Part shown: positions 45,257 through 53,698 of the stretch, piece after piece
How the letters are laid out: every line of letters begins with the position of its first letter
Position numbering within the stretch: position 1 is the first letter of the stretch
From: Chrysochromulina tobinii
Lineage: Eukaryota; Haptophyta; Prymnesiales; Chrysochromulinaceae
Length of the DNA: 53,780 nucleotides
Direction of reading: 5' to 3'
Assembly: GCA_001275005.1 (NCBI GenBank)
Contig: JWZX01003390.1
Span: 1-53,780 of the forward strand
The notes under the pieces: generated by a model
Told to the model about the DNA's origin: nothing
Database searches by the model: none
Seen by the model: only the letters and a program-made list of their open reading frames with translations
Made by a program: the position numbers and the translations under genes

Positions 45257-45747
45257 ATGAAAGGAAGCTGCGAACGTTCGAAGACAGCTGCCCAAGAGAC
45301 ACGGGGATACAAGGATGCTTGTGTATCTTGGAGCATCGATCATGATGCCAGTTGGCGGACACCCTAGCTGGACGGCGCGCATGGCGGGGTGCCCTTGCCA
45401 CAGCACACCCCGTTCACGCATGGCGGACAGAAATACGAGTAGACGACAGGCACGGAGCGTCGGTGCCAACGACCATGATGCCGTAGTCGGAAAGTCGCCA
45501 AAGTTGTTCATGCACGGGCAGGTAGGCCAAATCACAAGTGAGAACGAAGCGCATGCGGAAACTTGACTTGTCTTGACTTTAAAGACTTGTTATAAGTCAA
45601 ACTCAACTTCTGCACACTCAACTTCGTCGTGTGTGTCCGAGATGGCAAACTAACGTGAACGTGAACGTGTGTTTCACAAGCACGCCCCCCGAGCGTGTTA
45701 GAAGTCACACAGACACACATTCACATTCACATACGATCGCGACTCGC
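45257..45747. other. Intergenic, no gene seen
   Basis: 491 bp; an AT-rich stretch with cttgact/gactt repeats at about 45564-45600 precedes the SAP-BART gene. No supported gene. Confidence 0.5.
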
Positions 45748-46737
45748 ATGGCTGCTGCAAAACTCAGCGTCGCCGAGCTCAAAGCACGCCTGCAAGCGGT
45801 CGGCATCACGGACTTGAATGACGTGGGCAAAGCGGAACTCGTTGAGCTCGTCGAGTCGCTGGACGCGAGCAGCAGCGAGAAGGCCCAGACTGAGCTGGAT
45901 CTTCACGGTGTCCAATCTGAAGTCCCTGACGCGGAGCTGCAGTACACCATCGCGCTCTCGGCCGTTACGTGTTGCATTCCGGCGATCTCGCTCTTCTTTA
46001 CCTCGGATGAATGGCGTCTCGCCGTCACCGCCTTCTTTGAGCGATATTGTGCAGCTGAGACGCACGCCGTCTACATGGCATTCCGCAAGCTGGTCGACAA
46101 GCTCATCAGCGAGCAACTGCTGCAGCTGGAGCATGTGCCAGACATGGCCACACTCGCAATGTTTTGTGAGCGCGTCGGCGCATCGGACGATCTCGACGGC
46201 TGGGTGGAGGCAGACGTGGCTGAGCAAGCGAAGCTCATGCTGCTGTGTGACGACGAGGCGCGCTTCGCGGAGCTGATGCGCGAGTACGCGTCGATGACGT
46301 CCGCGGTCGAGGCGGACGGTGACATGCTCGCCGACCTCGAGGACGCCTTTGGCTTCTCCGCCTTGTTCCAGGGACCCCCTCCGCTCCCGTCGTCTGCGGC
46401 GGAGCTTGCCGACGGTGCCAGCCTGCTGCTCACGCCGGCGGGCGGCTTCGGCTTTGCGAGCTTCACGCAGGTGCAGCATGGCGAGTACGCCGAGAGGGAA
46501 GAGCGCTCGGCTCCGCTCAAGCCGGAGGCCGGTCGGCCGGAGGCGAGCGTGGCTGTTCGAAGGACGAGTTCGAAGGTGCTGGACCAGAAGGAGGAGGAGT
46601 CCATGGTTGCGTCGGCGCAGCCGTTGGAGCTTGTGACGTTTGTGTCGGCCCTCGCGCAGGTCAGGTCGATTGTGCCGCGCCGTGCCGCACCGGTCTTGGA
46701 ATCAGGGGTGCGAGCCAAGTTGCCGGGGATTCCATAA
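45748..46737 (+). CDS. SAP-BART domain protein
   Basis: 329 residues from ATG 45748 (MAAAKLSVAELKARL). Residues 5-38 are a SAP motif (AELKARLQAVGITDLN, KAELVELVESL). Residues about 70-175 fit the BART/CFAP36 fold that binds ARL2/ARL3-type small GTPases: FFTSDEWRLAVTAFFERYC, then ETHAVYMAFRKLVDKLISEQL and an F-containing last helix. The C-terminal third (Gly/Pro/Glu-rich) is unassigned. BART proteins act with ARL GTPases in ciliary and mitochondrial import; a SAP motif would point to DNA. The fusion is unusual. It sits two genes after the SAP-ART gene, which has a different SAP variant with the CC loop, so close kinship of the SAP units is not evident. Confidence 0.72.
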   Translation: MAAAKLSVAELKARLQAVGITDLNDVGKAELVELVESLDASSSEKAQTELDLHGVQSEVPDAELQYTIALSAVTCCIPAISLFFTSDEWRLAVTAFFERYCAAETHAVYMAFRKLVDKLISEQLLQLEHVPDMATLAMFCERVGASDDLDGWVEADVAEQAKLMLLCDDEARFAELMREYASMTSAVEADGDMLADLEDAFGFSALFQGPPPLPSSAAELADGASLLLTPAGGFGFASFTQVQHGEYAEREERSAPLKPEAGRPEASVAVRRTSSKVLDQKEEESMVASAQPLELVTFVSALAQVRSIVPRRAAPVLESGVRAKLPGIP

Positions 46738-47089
46738 CTTCAACTGACACGTCGTTGTCCATTCGCATGTGCATGTCGAATCGTCGATCCCAAAACGCAT
46801 TAAGCCTTCCGTACTGCAACCAGTACTGAACGGTAACTCGGCAAAAAGTAGGGGTCGCATTGTAATTGAGCGGGGTCGCATTGTAATTGAGCTTCGCTTT
46901 CGTGTTATTTGGTTGTTTGTTCAAGAGAGATTTGTAATTGTGCAAGCTACCCTACCCAAAAAAAGCTCTCCGCTCCACAGAATGAGTCACCGCGCACCCC
47001 GGGGGCTACCAAAGAGCACCGATATGTGAAGAGGTCGACTCCTTTTCACATGAACGACCGAACACTTTTTGGCTCCCGGCTCCCTGCAC
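46738..47089. other. Intergenic, no gene seen
   Basis: 352 bp. Holds a 20-bp direct repeat ggggtcgcattgtaattgag at 46851-46870 and 46872-46891. Confidence 0.55.
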
Positions 47090-48316
47090 ATGGCTGCTGC
47101 CGCGCCGCCTGAGCCGCCCAAGGCGAGCAAGGAGTCGATGCTAGCGGCGGTCAAGGAGAACCGGTTGGACGACGTCAAGATCTTTCTCGACGTCGAAAAG
47201 AACAAGGACTTTTGCAACGTGGTCGACGGCGTGTACGGCGCCACATCTCTGAAGGACGAGAAAGGGCTTGAGCCACTCATGATCGCGGCTATCGAAGGTC
47301 ACGAGAAAATGTGCGAGCTGCTCATCCGAAAGCGCGCCAACCTCACCTGTGCCGACCAGCGCGGGGACACCCCGCTACACCGTGCAGTGGTGCTGGGCTT
47401 CGCGAACGTTGTCGAGGTGCTGATCAGCAAGAATGCACCATTGGACTCGAGATCAAAAACGGGCTCGACGGCGCTTCACTATTCGACGCTCCGTGGCAAC
47501 CGCGGGCTGAGCGAGCTGCTGCTCATGAAGGGGGCCAATCCAAACGTATTCGACGAGCCCTTTGGCAACACGCCATTGCACTTCGCTGCCATGGAGGGCC
47601 ACGTCGGCATCGGCCTGATCTTGCTCAACAGCCGCGCGAGCATGGACAGCGTGAACAGCTTTGGGGATACGCCGCTGCACGACGCGGCCGGCTATGGTCA
47701 GGCCAACTTTTGCAAGATGCTCCTCAAGCGTGGCGCGAACGTGCTTGCCTTGTCGGCCACGCGCAAGACGCCGCTTATGTGTGCCACGAGCCGCAGCTAC
47801 CCAACGTGCGTGGCCATCGTCGAGCAATTCGAGGCCAAGGCGAAGGAACTCATCGCGGCCGAGACGCGCCGTTTGCACGAGCTGGGGCAGCAGCGCCTCG
47901 AGGAGGTGCAAGCAGCGCGCGAGAGGGCAGCCGCGCATGCAGCCGCGCATGCATCGGCGCGTGTAGCCGCGCATGCATCGGCGGAGCGCGATTGTGCAAA
48001 GGCGGAGGCCGTTCGATTGGAGGCAGCCGCGCATGCATCGGCCGTTCGATTGGAGGCGCTTGCAGCCGAGGGCGCAGCAGCAGCGGCGGCACCCGACATA
48101 GCCGATGAGGCGGCCCCCAGGACGACGCCAACGTCGTCTTCGCCTCGAAGCAGGTTCGCGGCCAAGCGGCCGCCCGTCTCGCCTTTCTCGCCCACGGCGT
48201 TGCCCGCGACGTTGCATAGGGCGCCGTCCAAGACTTCGTCACCCGCGAGCTCGCCCCGCTCGCCCAAGGAGTCGCCCCGTACTCCGCGCTCGCCGAAGAG
48301 CTGGGCGAACACGTGA
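47090..48316 (+). CDS. Ankyrin-repeat protein with Ala-rich helix and Ser/Pro tail
   Basis: 408 residues from the ATG at 47090 (MAAAAPPEPP); the frame upstream begins only at TTG. Five to six ankyrin repeats at about 58-250 with clear TPLH motifs (GDTPLHRAVVLG, GNTPLHFAAMEG, GDTPLHDAAGYG). Then an Ala/Glu helix (about 270-335) with repeated AAAHASA encoded by a gcatgcatcggc-type repeat, and a Ser/Pro-rich tail (PRSPKESPRTPRSPKS) with many SP/TP sites, likely substrates of proline-directed kinases. Adaptor function inferred; partner unknown. No membrane segment. Confidence 0.85.
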   Translation: MAAAAPPEPPKASKESMLAAVKENRLDDVKIFLDVEKNKDFCNVVDGVYGATSLKDEKGLEPLMIAAIEGHEKMCELLIRKRANLTCADQRGDTPLHRAVVLGFANVVEVLISKNAPLDSRSKTGSTALHYSTLRGNRGLSELLLMKGANPNVFDEPFGNTPLHFAAMEGHVGIGLILLNSRASMDSVNSFGDTPLHDAAGYGQANFCKMLLKRGANVLALSATRKTPLMCATSRSYPTCVAIVEQFEAKAKELIAAETRRLHELGQQRLEEVQAARERAAAHAAAHASARVAAHASAERDCAKAEAVRLEAAAHASAVRLEALAAEGAAAAAAPDIADEAAPRTTPTSSSPRSRFAAKRPPVSPFSPTALPATLHRAPSKTSSPASSPRSPKESPRTPRSPKSWANT

Positions 48317-48395
48317 AGCAAGCAAGCAACACCCGAACCCTAATAGAGCGCTTGCTTGGCTTGATCCTTGAAAATAGCGACCCGCTTCTTTGTTC

Positions 48396-48452
48396 GGTAC
48401 CGGTACACGGTACAGTTCAGTACCGTACGGTACTGTACCGGTACCGGTACAT
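48396..48452. repeat. GGTACC-rich palindromic cluster
   Basis: Dense overlapping gtac/ggtaccggtac units; the arms 48396-48407 and 48435-48450 are self- and mutually complementary. It lies upstream of the F-box gene and could form a hairpin or bind a factor. Confidence 0.75.
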
Positions 48453-48549
48453 GTTCTGAGGCCCTTTTTGGAAGGTGTGAAACTTCTGATCGCGTCGCAG
48501 CACACACCTTTGCACGATTCTTCCCCCCCGACGCCGACCACCTTCGATC

Positions 48550-48579
48550 CATTGAGCTGTGGGCCGAGGTGCTGAAGAA
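48550..48579 (+). repeat. Partial upstream duplicate of F-box coding sequence
   Basis: 27 of 30 bases match 48651-48680, which encodes the start of the F-box (ELWAEVLKK). The upstream copy is in an open frame that stops at 48595. Likely a small tandem duplication. Confidence 0.7.
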
Positions 48580-48597
48580 TGTCGACGAACACTGAAG

Positions 48598-50364
48598 ATG
48601 CGACACCCCCCCCCCCCGCCGCCGCCGCCGACATCATTCGAATCCTTCGCCAGTGAGCTTTGGGCCGAGGTGCTCAAGAAGTTGTTGACGCCTGCGGATG
48701 TTTGCTCAGCGCGAGCTACGTGCGTCGTGTGGCGCACAGCCTGCCACGATCACGAGGATGCCATCTGGGACGCAGTTTGCAAAAGCCCTCGCCTTGCGCC
48801 GTATATCCTCGGGGGATTCTCCGGGAGGCTCCCACCACCGAGGGAGCTGTGCGGGGAAGATCGCTGCAAGGCAGCGATCTCGAATAGGCGACGTTGGGCA
48901 AGTCGTCGAGTCCTGCAGCAGAGGTTTGCCTTTCCGTCGTACGTGCGCTGCGTAAAGGTGGACTGGAAGGCGAAATTGTTCGCCGCTGGACTGTATGATG
49001 GACGCGTATTCATCGTCTCGCTGCACGACGATGAGGCACGAGATCACGCCAATCGCCAGCCCAGGCTCGCTGGCGATGGACATCACGTCGATGAAGTCCT
49101 TGCGCTCGACATCGCCGGCATCTTCCTGTTGAGCACCTCTGGTCAGCCAAGCTACTACGACCAGCCTGCCACGACGAGCACGCTGCGGATCGTCAGCCTG
49201 GAATCGTCTCCGTTGGAGCACCTGATTGGCCTGGGCGAGCTGGGCGCTCGCCACGGCGGACACACCGATTCCATCAACGCCGTAAGGGTCGTTGCCTACG
49301 CGTTCGACGGGGCCAAGCACTCGTGCACCGCGGTGACAGCCTCGTCCGACAGCACCCTCATCGTCTGGGATATCTGTGCACAAAAGGCGATCCGAACGAT
49401 GCGCGCGGCAGCTCCAGTACGGGCACTAGAGACGATCAGCAACACGTCCACCGGTGACGAAGCCCCAGCTGCCGCCGCGACACTCCTCTCCTGTAGTCTC
49501 GACGGGAGAGTCACGGAATGGGACTGGCAACGCGGCCTCAAGCTCCGCACGATCCTCAAGGGTCTACCGCCACTGTCGGCGATGAGCTTCCATGCGTCCA
49601 GCAGCACAATTGCGCTCGGCGACCAGCACGGCGCTCTCTCCGTGTACCGGCTCAATCCCCACCGAGTCCGTGTGGGAAGTGCCTCGCCTGTGGGAAGTGC
49701 CTCGCCTGCTGCGGGAAGTGCCTCGTCAAGTGCCTACCCACGGCCTCCCTCCGATTCGAGAGTGGATCTCGTTCACGAGGACCAGCAGCTCAATGCATAT
49801 CTCCTTCTTGGGCCATACGGAACTCGCCCCGGGCCCCCGCGTGCGAAACTCGAGGTGGCGACTGTGAAACACGACGCGGACAAGCTCGTCTATGCCGCGC
49901 GTACTGGTCAGCTGAGGGTCATCCGCTTCGACGAGCTGCCAGATGAAGGCTGCCCGTTTGGGATCTACACGGACGGAAGAGCCGTGCGCAGTGGGAAGGC
50001 ACTTGACGAGGCACTCGTGGGCAGGCGGACAAAGGTAGAGTCGCTCAAAGCCTATGACTGCCGAATGTATGTGAGCAGTGTCGATTATCAGGGCGGAGTG
50101 CTCATCGCGGACGGCTTTGACAATGTGGTGGTCGTGATGACCATGCAGGACGACGAGGATGGTGGCGGTGGCGGCGCTCGTCAGCGCGCTCGTGATCTGA
50201 GCGATCAGACGACCCACTCACGCACTGCAGACCCCTTGGAACGGGAAGACGAGGACGACGAGGACGACGAGGACGACGAGGACGGCGAGGACGGCGAGGA
50301 CGACGAGGACGACGAGGACGACGAGGACGACGAGGACGACGAGGACGACGAGGTAGAAGATTAA
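48598..50364 (+). CDS. F-box protein with WD40-like propeller and acidic tail
   Basis: 588 residues from ATG 48598, opening MRHPPPPPPPP. F-box at about 18-60 (ELWAEVLKKLLTPADVCSARATC and a VVWRTACHDHEDAIWD end, in parts). WD40-like blades follow from about 110 to 500: VRCVKVDWKAKLFAAGLYDGRVFIV, HGGHTDSINAVR, AVTASSDSTLIVWDI, LLSCSLDGRVTEWDW (in parts). A GSASP repeat (VGSASPVGSASPAAGSASS) interrupts near 365. The last 45 residues are (DEDDEDDED)n, encoded by a 9-bp gaggacgac repeat. Inferred: substrate receptor of an SCF ubiquitin ligase. Substrate unknown. Confidence 0.82.
   Translation: MRHPPPPPPPPTSFESFASELWAEVLKKLLTPADVCSARATCVVWRTACHDHEDAIWDAVCKSPRLAPYILGGFSGRLPPPRELCGEDRCKAAISNRRRWASRRVLQQRFAFPSYVRCVKVDWKAKLFAAGLYDGRVFIVSLHDDEARDHANRQPRLAGDGHHVDEVLALDIAGIFLLSTSGQPSYYDQPATTSTLRIVSLESSPLEHLIGLGELGARHGGHTDSINAVRVVAYAFDGAKHSCTAVTASSDSTLIVWDICAQKAIRTMRAAAPVRALETISNTSTGDEAPAAAATLLSCSLDGRVTEWDWQRGLKLRTILKGLPPLSAMSFHASSSTIALGDQHGALSVYRLNPHRVRVGSASPVGSASPAAGSASSSAYPRPPSDSRVDLVHEDQQLNAYLLLGPYGTRPGPPRAKLEVATVKHDADKLVYAARTGQLRVIRFDELPDEGCPFGIYTDGRAVRSGKALDEALVGRRTKVESLKAYDCRMYVSSVDYQGGVLIADGFDNVVVVMTMQDDEDGGGGGARQRARDLSDQTTHSRTADPLEREDEDDEDDEDDEDGEDGEDDEDDEDDEDDEDDEDDEVED
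50250..50352 (+). repeat. 9-bp tandem repeat encoding acidic tail
   Basis: About eleven gaggacgac-type units (with gacggcgag variants), in frame at the end of the F-box gene. Confidence 0.85.
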
Positions 50365-50822
50365 GAGGCCGAAGGGCAGGTGCAGTGCGTGTCGGTTGTT
50401 GGGAAGTGGAAGCCGGCGTTCGGAAGAGCATTGGGTGTGTGTACGGTCTGGAGTACATGTCGTGTATATAGACTGTGGGTCCTATCGGTATCGCGCGCCG
50501 GGATCTCTTCCCGCCATCACGTCAGCACATGCAACCCCCGCCCACCCGACCTGGGACTGGAGACGGGTCGTGGACGGGAGGCTGGCGACATGGCGTGGCG
50601 GGTGGAGCGCGCGATCCGCGGATTGCGCGCGATTTGCGTATGATCGCTTGACGCGGAAGGAGTGCGAGGAAGTGCGAGTTGTTGAATAAATCACTCTTGT
50701 GAAAGGACAAGGTCGAAGCTACTCCATGCGCATGGCGCCGTGTCAGCGGTCGAGGACCCCATCTGCAAGTCCCCAGACCGCCCGGGTTCAGTGTCGAGGT
50801 TCAGTGCTGTGTAGGCAAGGTC
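50365..50822. other. Intergenic between convergent genes, no gene seen
   Basis: 458 bp; a palindromic gcgcgcgatccgcgg cluster near 50607-50635. No supported gene. Confidence 0.5.
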
Positions 50823-53502
50823 TCACCAGGCCTTACCCGTGGTGTCGATGGACTCGTTGGTAGCAACTAGCGGTTCGACCGGCTCCGGCTCTGTGCCTAA
50901 GCGCTGACCTAAGCCGGCCGCTAGCTTGCGCAGCCAGAGCGGTTCGAAGCGAGGCAGGCCAATCTTCTGCGCGCGTGCAAACGAGTCGTCGTGGCGTGCC
51001 GACACGGCGCGTCCGTTGAGCTCGAAGCCATCGAGCAAGCGCACCACCTTGTGCGCTTCGCGTGCGGAGCGCACGAAGACTAGACCGATCCCTTTCGAAC
51101 GGCCGAACCGATCGGCGCCCACCCAGACGGGTGGCACCACGCCGGGCGGCAGCCGACCTGAGGTGCGATCGAGCTCATTAGGAGGCAATCAGAGCTCATC
51201 AAGAGGCAATCAGAGCTCATCAGGAGGCGGACCTGAGGTGCGATCGAGCTCATCAGGAGGCAATCAGAGCTCATCAAGAGGCCATCAGAGCTCATCAGGA
51301 GGCGGACCTGAGGTGCGATCGAGCTCGACAAGCAGCGCCGTGCCGGGCGCGCCCTTGCCTGGCGCACCCTCCGCCGGCGCGGTGGCGCCGGTAGGCTGCA
51401 GTAGCCGCGGCAGCGAGGCCCCCAGCCCGAGCGGATCGGATGCCCAATCGACGCCGTTCACAGCGCTCGCCGCAGCGCTCGCCGCAGCGCTTTCCGCAGC
51501 GCTCGCCGCAGCGCTCGCCGCGGCGCTCGTCGCAGCGCTCGCCGCAGCGCTCGCCGTGGCCGCCACGGCCGCTGCCGACGTCGCCACCGCCGCCTTATCC
51601 GCGGCAGCCTCGCCGGACGCGACGGCCTCGTCGGCTGCAGCCTCGCTGCTGCTGCGACAGTCGCTCTCGAAATCCTCTTCCAAGATGACACCAGTGCTGC
51701 TGCCGCTGCCGCTGCCGCTGCCGCTGCCGCTGCCGCTGCCGCTGCCGCTGCTGCCTCTTCTGCCTCTGCGGCTGTCGTCGGGTAAGACGCCGTTCAGAAA
51801 GGCGTCCGCGACGTCCTCGACGCGCAGCGCGATCGCGCGGCGTGCGAGCTTGCCCATCTCGGCGTCATTGACGAACTCATCCGCAACCTCCTCGATCCGC
51901 TCCGCAATCACCCGTCGCAGGTGCGCTGCCCGCAGCTCGTGCGGCAAGTTGCGCAGGACCACACGATGCTCACGCAGCGCCGGCGCACCTGCGGGTCGCC
52001 GTGACCGCCGCTTGCCCTTCTCGGCCGCCGCGGCCGCCGCGCGTGCTGCCAGTTTGGCGCGGGCGCGGGCAGCCTCGTTCACGGAGGCGAGATACGCGCG
52101 GTGCCGATCGATCGTCAGCTGGCGCGCTGCGTCGGCCACCTGTGCAGGAGGAGCGTGGGGCGTCGTTGTGAGCACTTGCATGCGTCGAGGGCGGTCCGAT
52201 CCGTTGGGAGCGGGCGCGCCGTCCCGGGCGCGCCGTCTCGGGCACCTTTCGATCATCGTCTTCCTTCTCTCGCCGAGAGGCCATCTCCTCCTGCAGCAGG
52301 GCGTTCTCGAGCTCGACGAGCAACGACGAGTCGATCGCGTCCACTGGCGGCAGCTCCACGAGCGCCCCCTCGCTCGACGCAGGCACGCCCGCGCGTCGAT
52401 CAAACTCAACGAGCAGCGCGCGCCCGCCCAGCATCGTCTGATTCATGACCTCGAGGGCTCGTGCGGCGCTGCTCACGTCGGGGAAGCGAACCGTCGCGAA
52501 GCCCATCGCACGACCCGCGCTATCCCTGGGCACGTTGCACCACACGCTCTGGCTCGGCGCGGGCACACCGCCCGCCGCCCCAAAGGCATCACGCAGCTCC
52601 GTCGGCTGCACCGTCCACGACAAGTTTGCGACCCAGAGCAAGCGCCCCGCAATCGGCGGAGTGATCGCCTGCGCGAGCGTCCGGCTTCGGCTCCGGTTCT
52701 GGTCGGCCGGCCCCGCTGGGCTGCTTGGCGCCTGAACGGGCGCGCGCACGGGCGCCGCCGGGCGCACGACCAGAGTGGTCGGCAACCGACCACCGTGCGC
52801 TACGACTCGCCTGTGAAGCAGCTTGCGCGCGCGCTCAGCCTGCGCGACGGAGGCGAGCTCGACGAAGCCCCATCCCTTCGATGAGCCGTCACTGCTGAGC
52901 ATGAGCGACACCTCGAGCACCGGCGACACCTCGTGCGGCAGCGCCACGCCGTCGAAGAGACGCGCGATCTCCGCCTCCGTCATCCCAAACGGAATGCCGC
53001 CCACGAAGAGGCGGCAAGGGCCCACGCCACGGCTCCACGAGGCCACGCGCGGCTCGACCGCCTGCGCGAGGCGTGCGCTCCGCGCAAACTCCTCCTCCTC
53101 CGCGCGCCGCCGGTCCCGCTCCTCCTCCAAGGCCGTGTAATTCTTCTCGAATGTAGTGAACGCGTCCGCGAGGGCGCCGGACAGCGATGCGGCTCCTTCC
53201 GTCTGCCGCCGTAGCTTGAGCTCAGCGAGCTTGTTCTCAAAGTTGCGGAACGTCTCCTTCATCGCCTGCGCGGTCTCGTCGGGCTCATCCTCTCCAGCCT
53301 GCAGCCGTGCGTACCGCTCCTCGAATTTGCGAAAGGCGGCAGCGAGCTTCTCGTTCGTCGTCGGCCCGTCGCCCGCGCTGGTCACAGGCCGGTGGCGGTC
53401 GAAGGCCGGCAGCGGATGCAATCGCACGGAGAGCGGGCGATTTGCCAAACTCCATGCGGCCGCGGCAGCGACCGAAATTGAGAAGAAAAGGACCTCGCGC
53501 AT
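50823..53502 (-). CDS. Plastid-targeted RNA-binding protein with three RRMs, third RRM split by low-complexity insert
   Basis: Minus-strand exons 53502-52246, 52139-51308, 51157-50823 sum to 2424 nt = 807 residues in one frame. Residues 1-20 are a signal peptide (MREVLFFSISVAAAAAWSLA), then a basic stretch without acids (NRPLSVRLHPLPAFDRHRP): bipartite plastid targeting. Residues 49-130 hold three copies of a 29-residue helix with FxxFExxYAxL. RRM1 163-248 (RLFVGGIPF, KGWGFVEL), RRM2 286-370 (LLWVANLSW, RAMGFATVRF). A third RRM has its first half at about 476-540 (RVVLRNLPHELR) and second half near 715-760 (KGIGLVFV, LLDGFELNGRAVSARHD), separated by about 150 residues of (SG)n and Ala/Ser repeats. 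Role inferred: stromal RNA processing or stability. The ATG at 53502 is chosen because it gives the signal peptide. Confidence 0.88.
51155..51326. repeat. 75-bp tandem repeat spanning the intron and its borders
   Basis: Two full units plus a third partial; within each unit a shorter atcagagctcatca-type element of about 20 bp is itself repeated. Confidence 0.9.
51158..51307 (-). other. 150-nt intron made of two 75-bp tandem repeats
   Basis: Minus strand cacctcag|gtccgc ... cacctcag|gtcggc. The 19 nt at the end of the upstream exon (gagctcgatcgcacctcag) are repeated at the end of each 75-bp unit. On the plus strand the copies of the 22-bp block lie at 51155-51176, 51230-51251 and 51305-51326. 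Splicing joins LDRTSG to RLPPGV with Gly formed across the junction; unspliced reading stops within the first unit. Confidence 0.9.
51460..51760. repeat. Low-complexity coding repeats (Ala/Ser and Ser-Gly)
   Basis: gcagcgctcgcc units (about 51465-51560) encode an AASA stretch and (gctgcc)n at about 51695-51750 encodes (SG)n, both on the minus strand within the split third RRM. Confidence 0.85.
52140..52245 (-). other. Intron 1 of RRM gene, 106 nt, with shared 3' module
   Basis: cgaaag|gtgccc ... ctgcacag|gtggcc, phase 0, joining DDDRK to VADAARQ. Positions 52158-52183 match 30126-30151 (an intron of an unrelated gene) at 24 of 26 bases; the module includes gtgctcac, a fit to the branch-site consensus CTNAC. 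Confidence 0.9.
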
Positions 53503-53698
53503 CACGCTCGACGATCGAGTCACGCACAAAGCGCTCGTGAAGACGCGTGATGGAAAAGGATTCCTTGTCCTTCGCGCGTTTGCCGGCGATTTGTGCACTT
53601 GGTTGGTCAAACCTGTATGATAAATGAGGAGCTGCTGAAGTTCCATGTATTTGAACAGTTGAAAGATGATGATCCCCCCACTGCCCACTCACGGGTCA
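53503..53698. promoter_or_regulatory. Upstream region of RRM gene
   Basis: 196 bp between the RRM gene start and the right terminal repeat; relatively AT-rich. It should hold the promoter if the start is correct. Confidence 0.45.

Noticed and set aside
50250..50352. Microsatellite as noncoding element
   Set aside because: The 9-bp units stay in frame and end at the stop of the F-box gene, giving an acidic tail.
50926..52884. 652-residue open frame on the plus strand
   Set aside because: It is antisense to the RRM gene, whose three exons give two clear RRMs and a signal peptide; the plus product is Ala/Ser/Arg low-complexity without domains.
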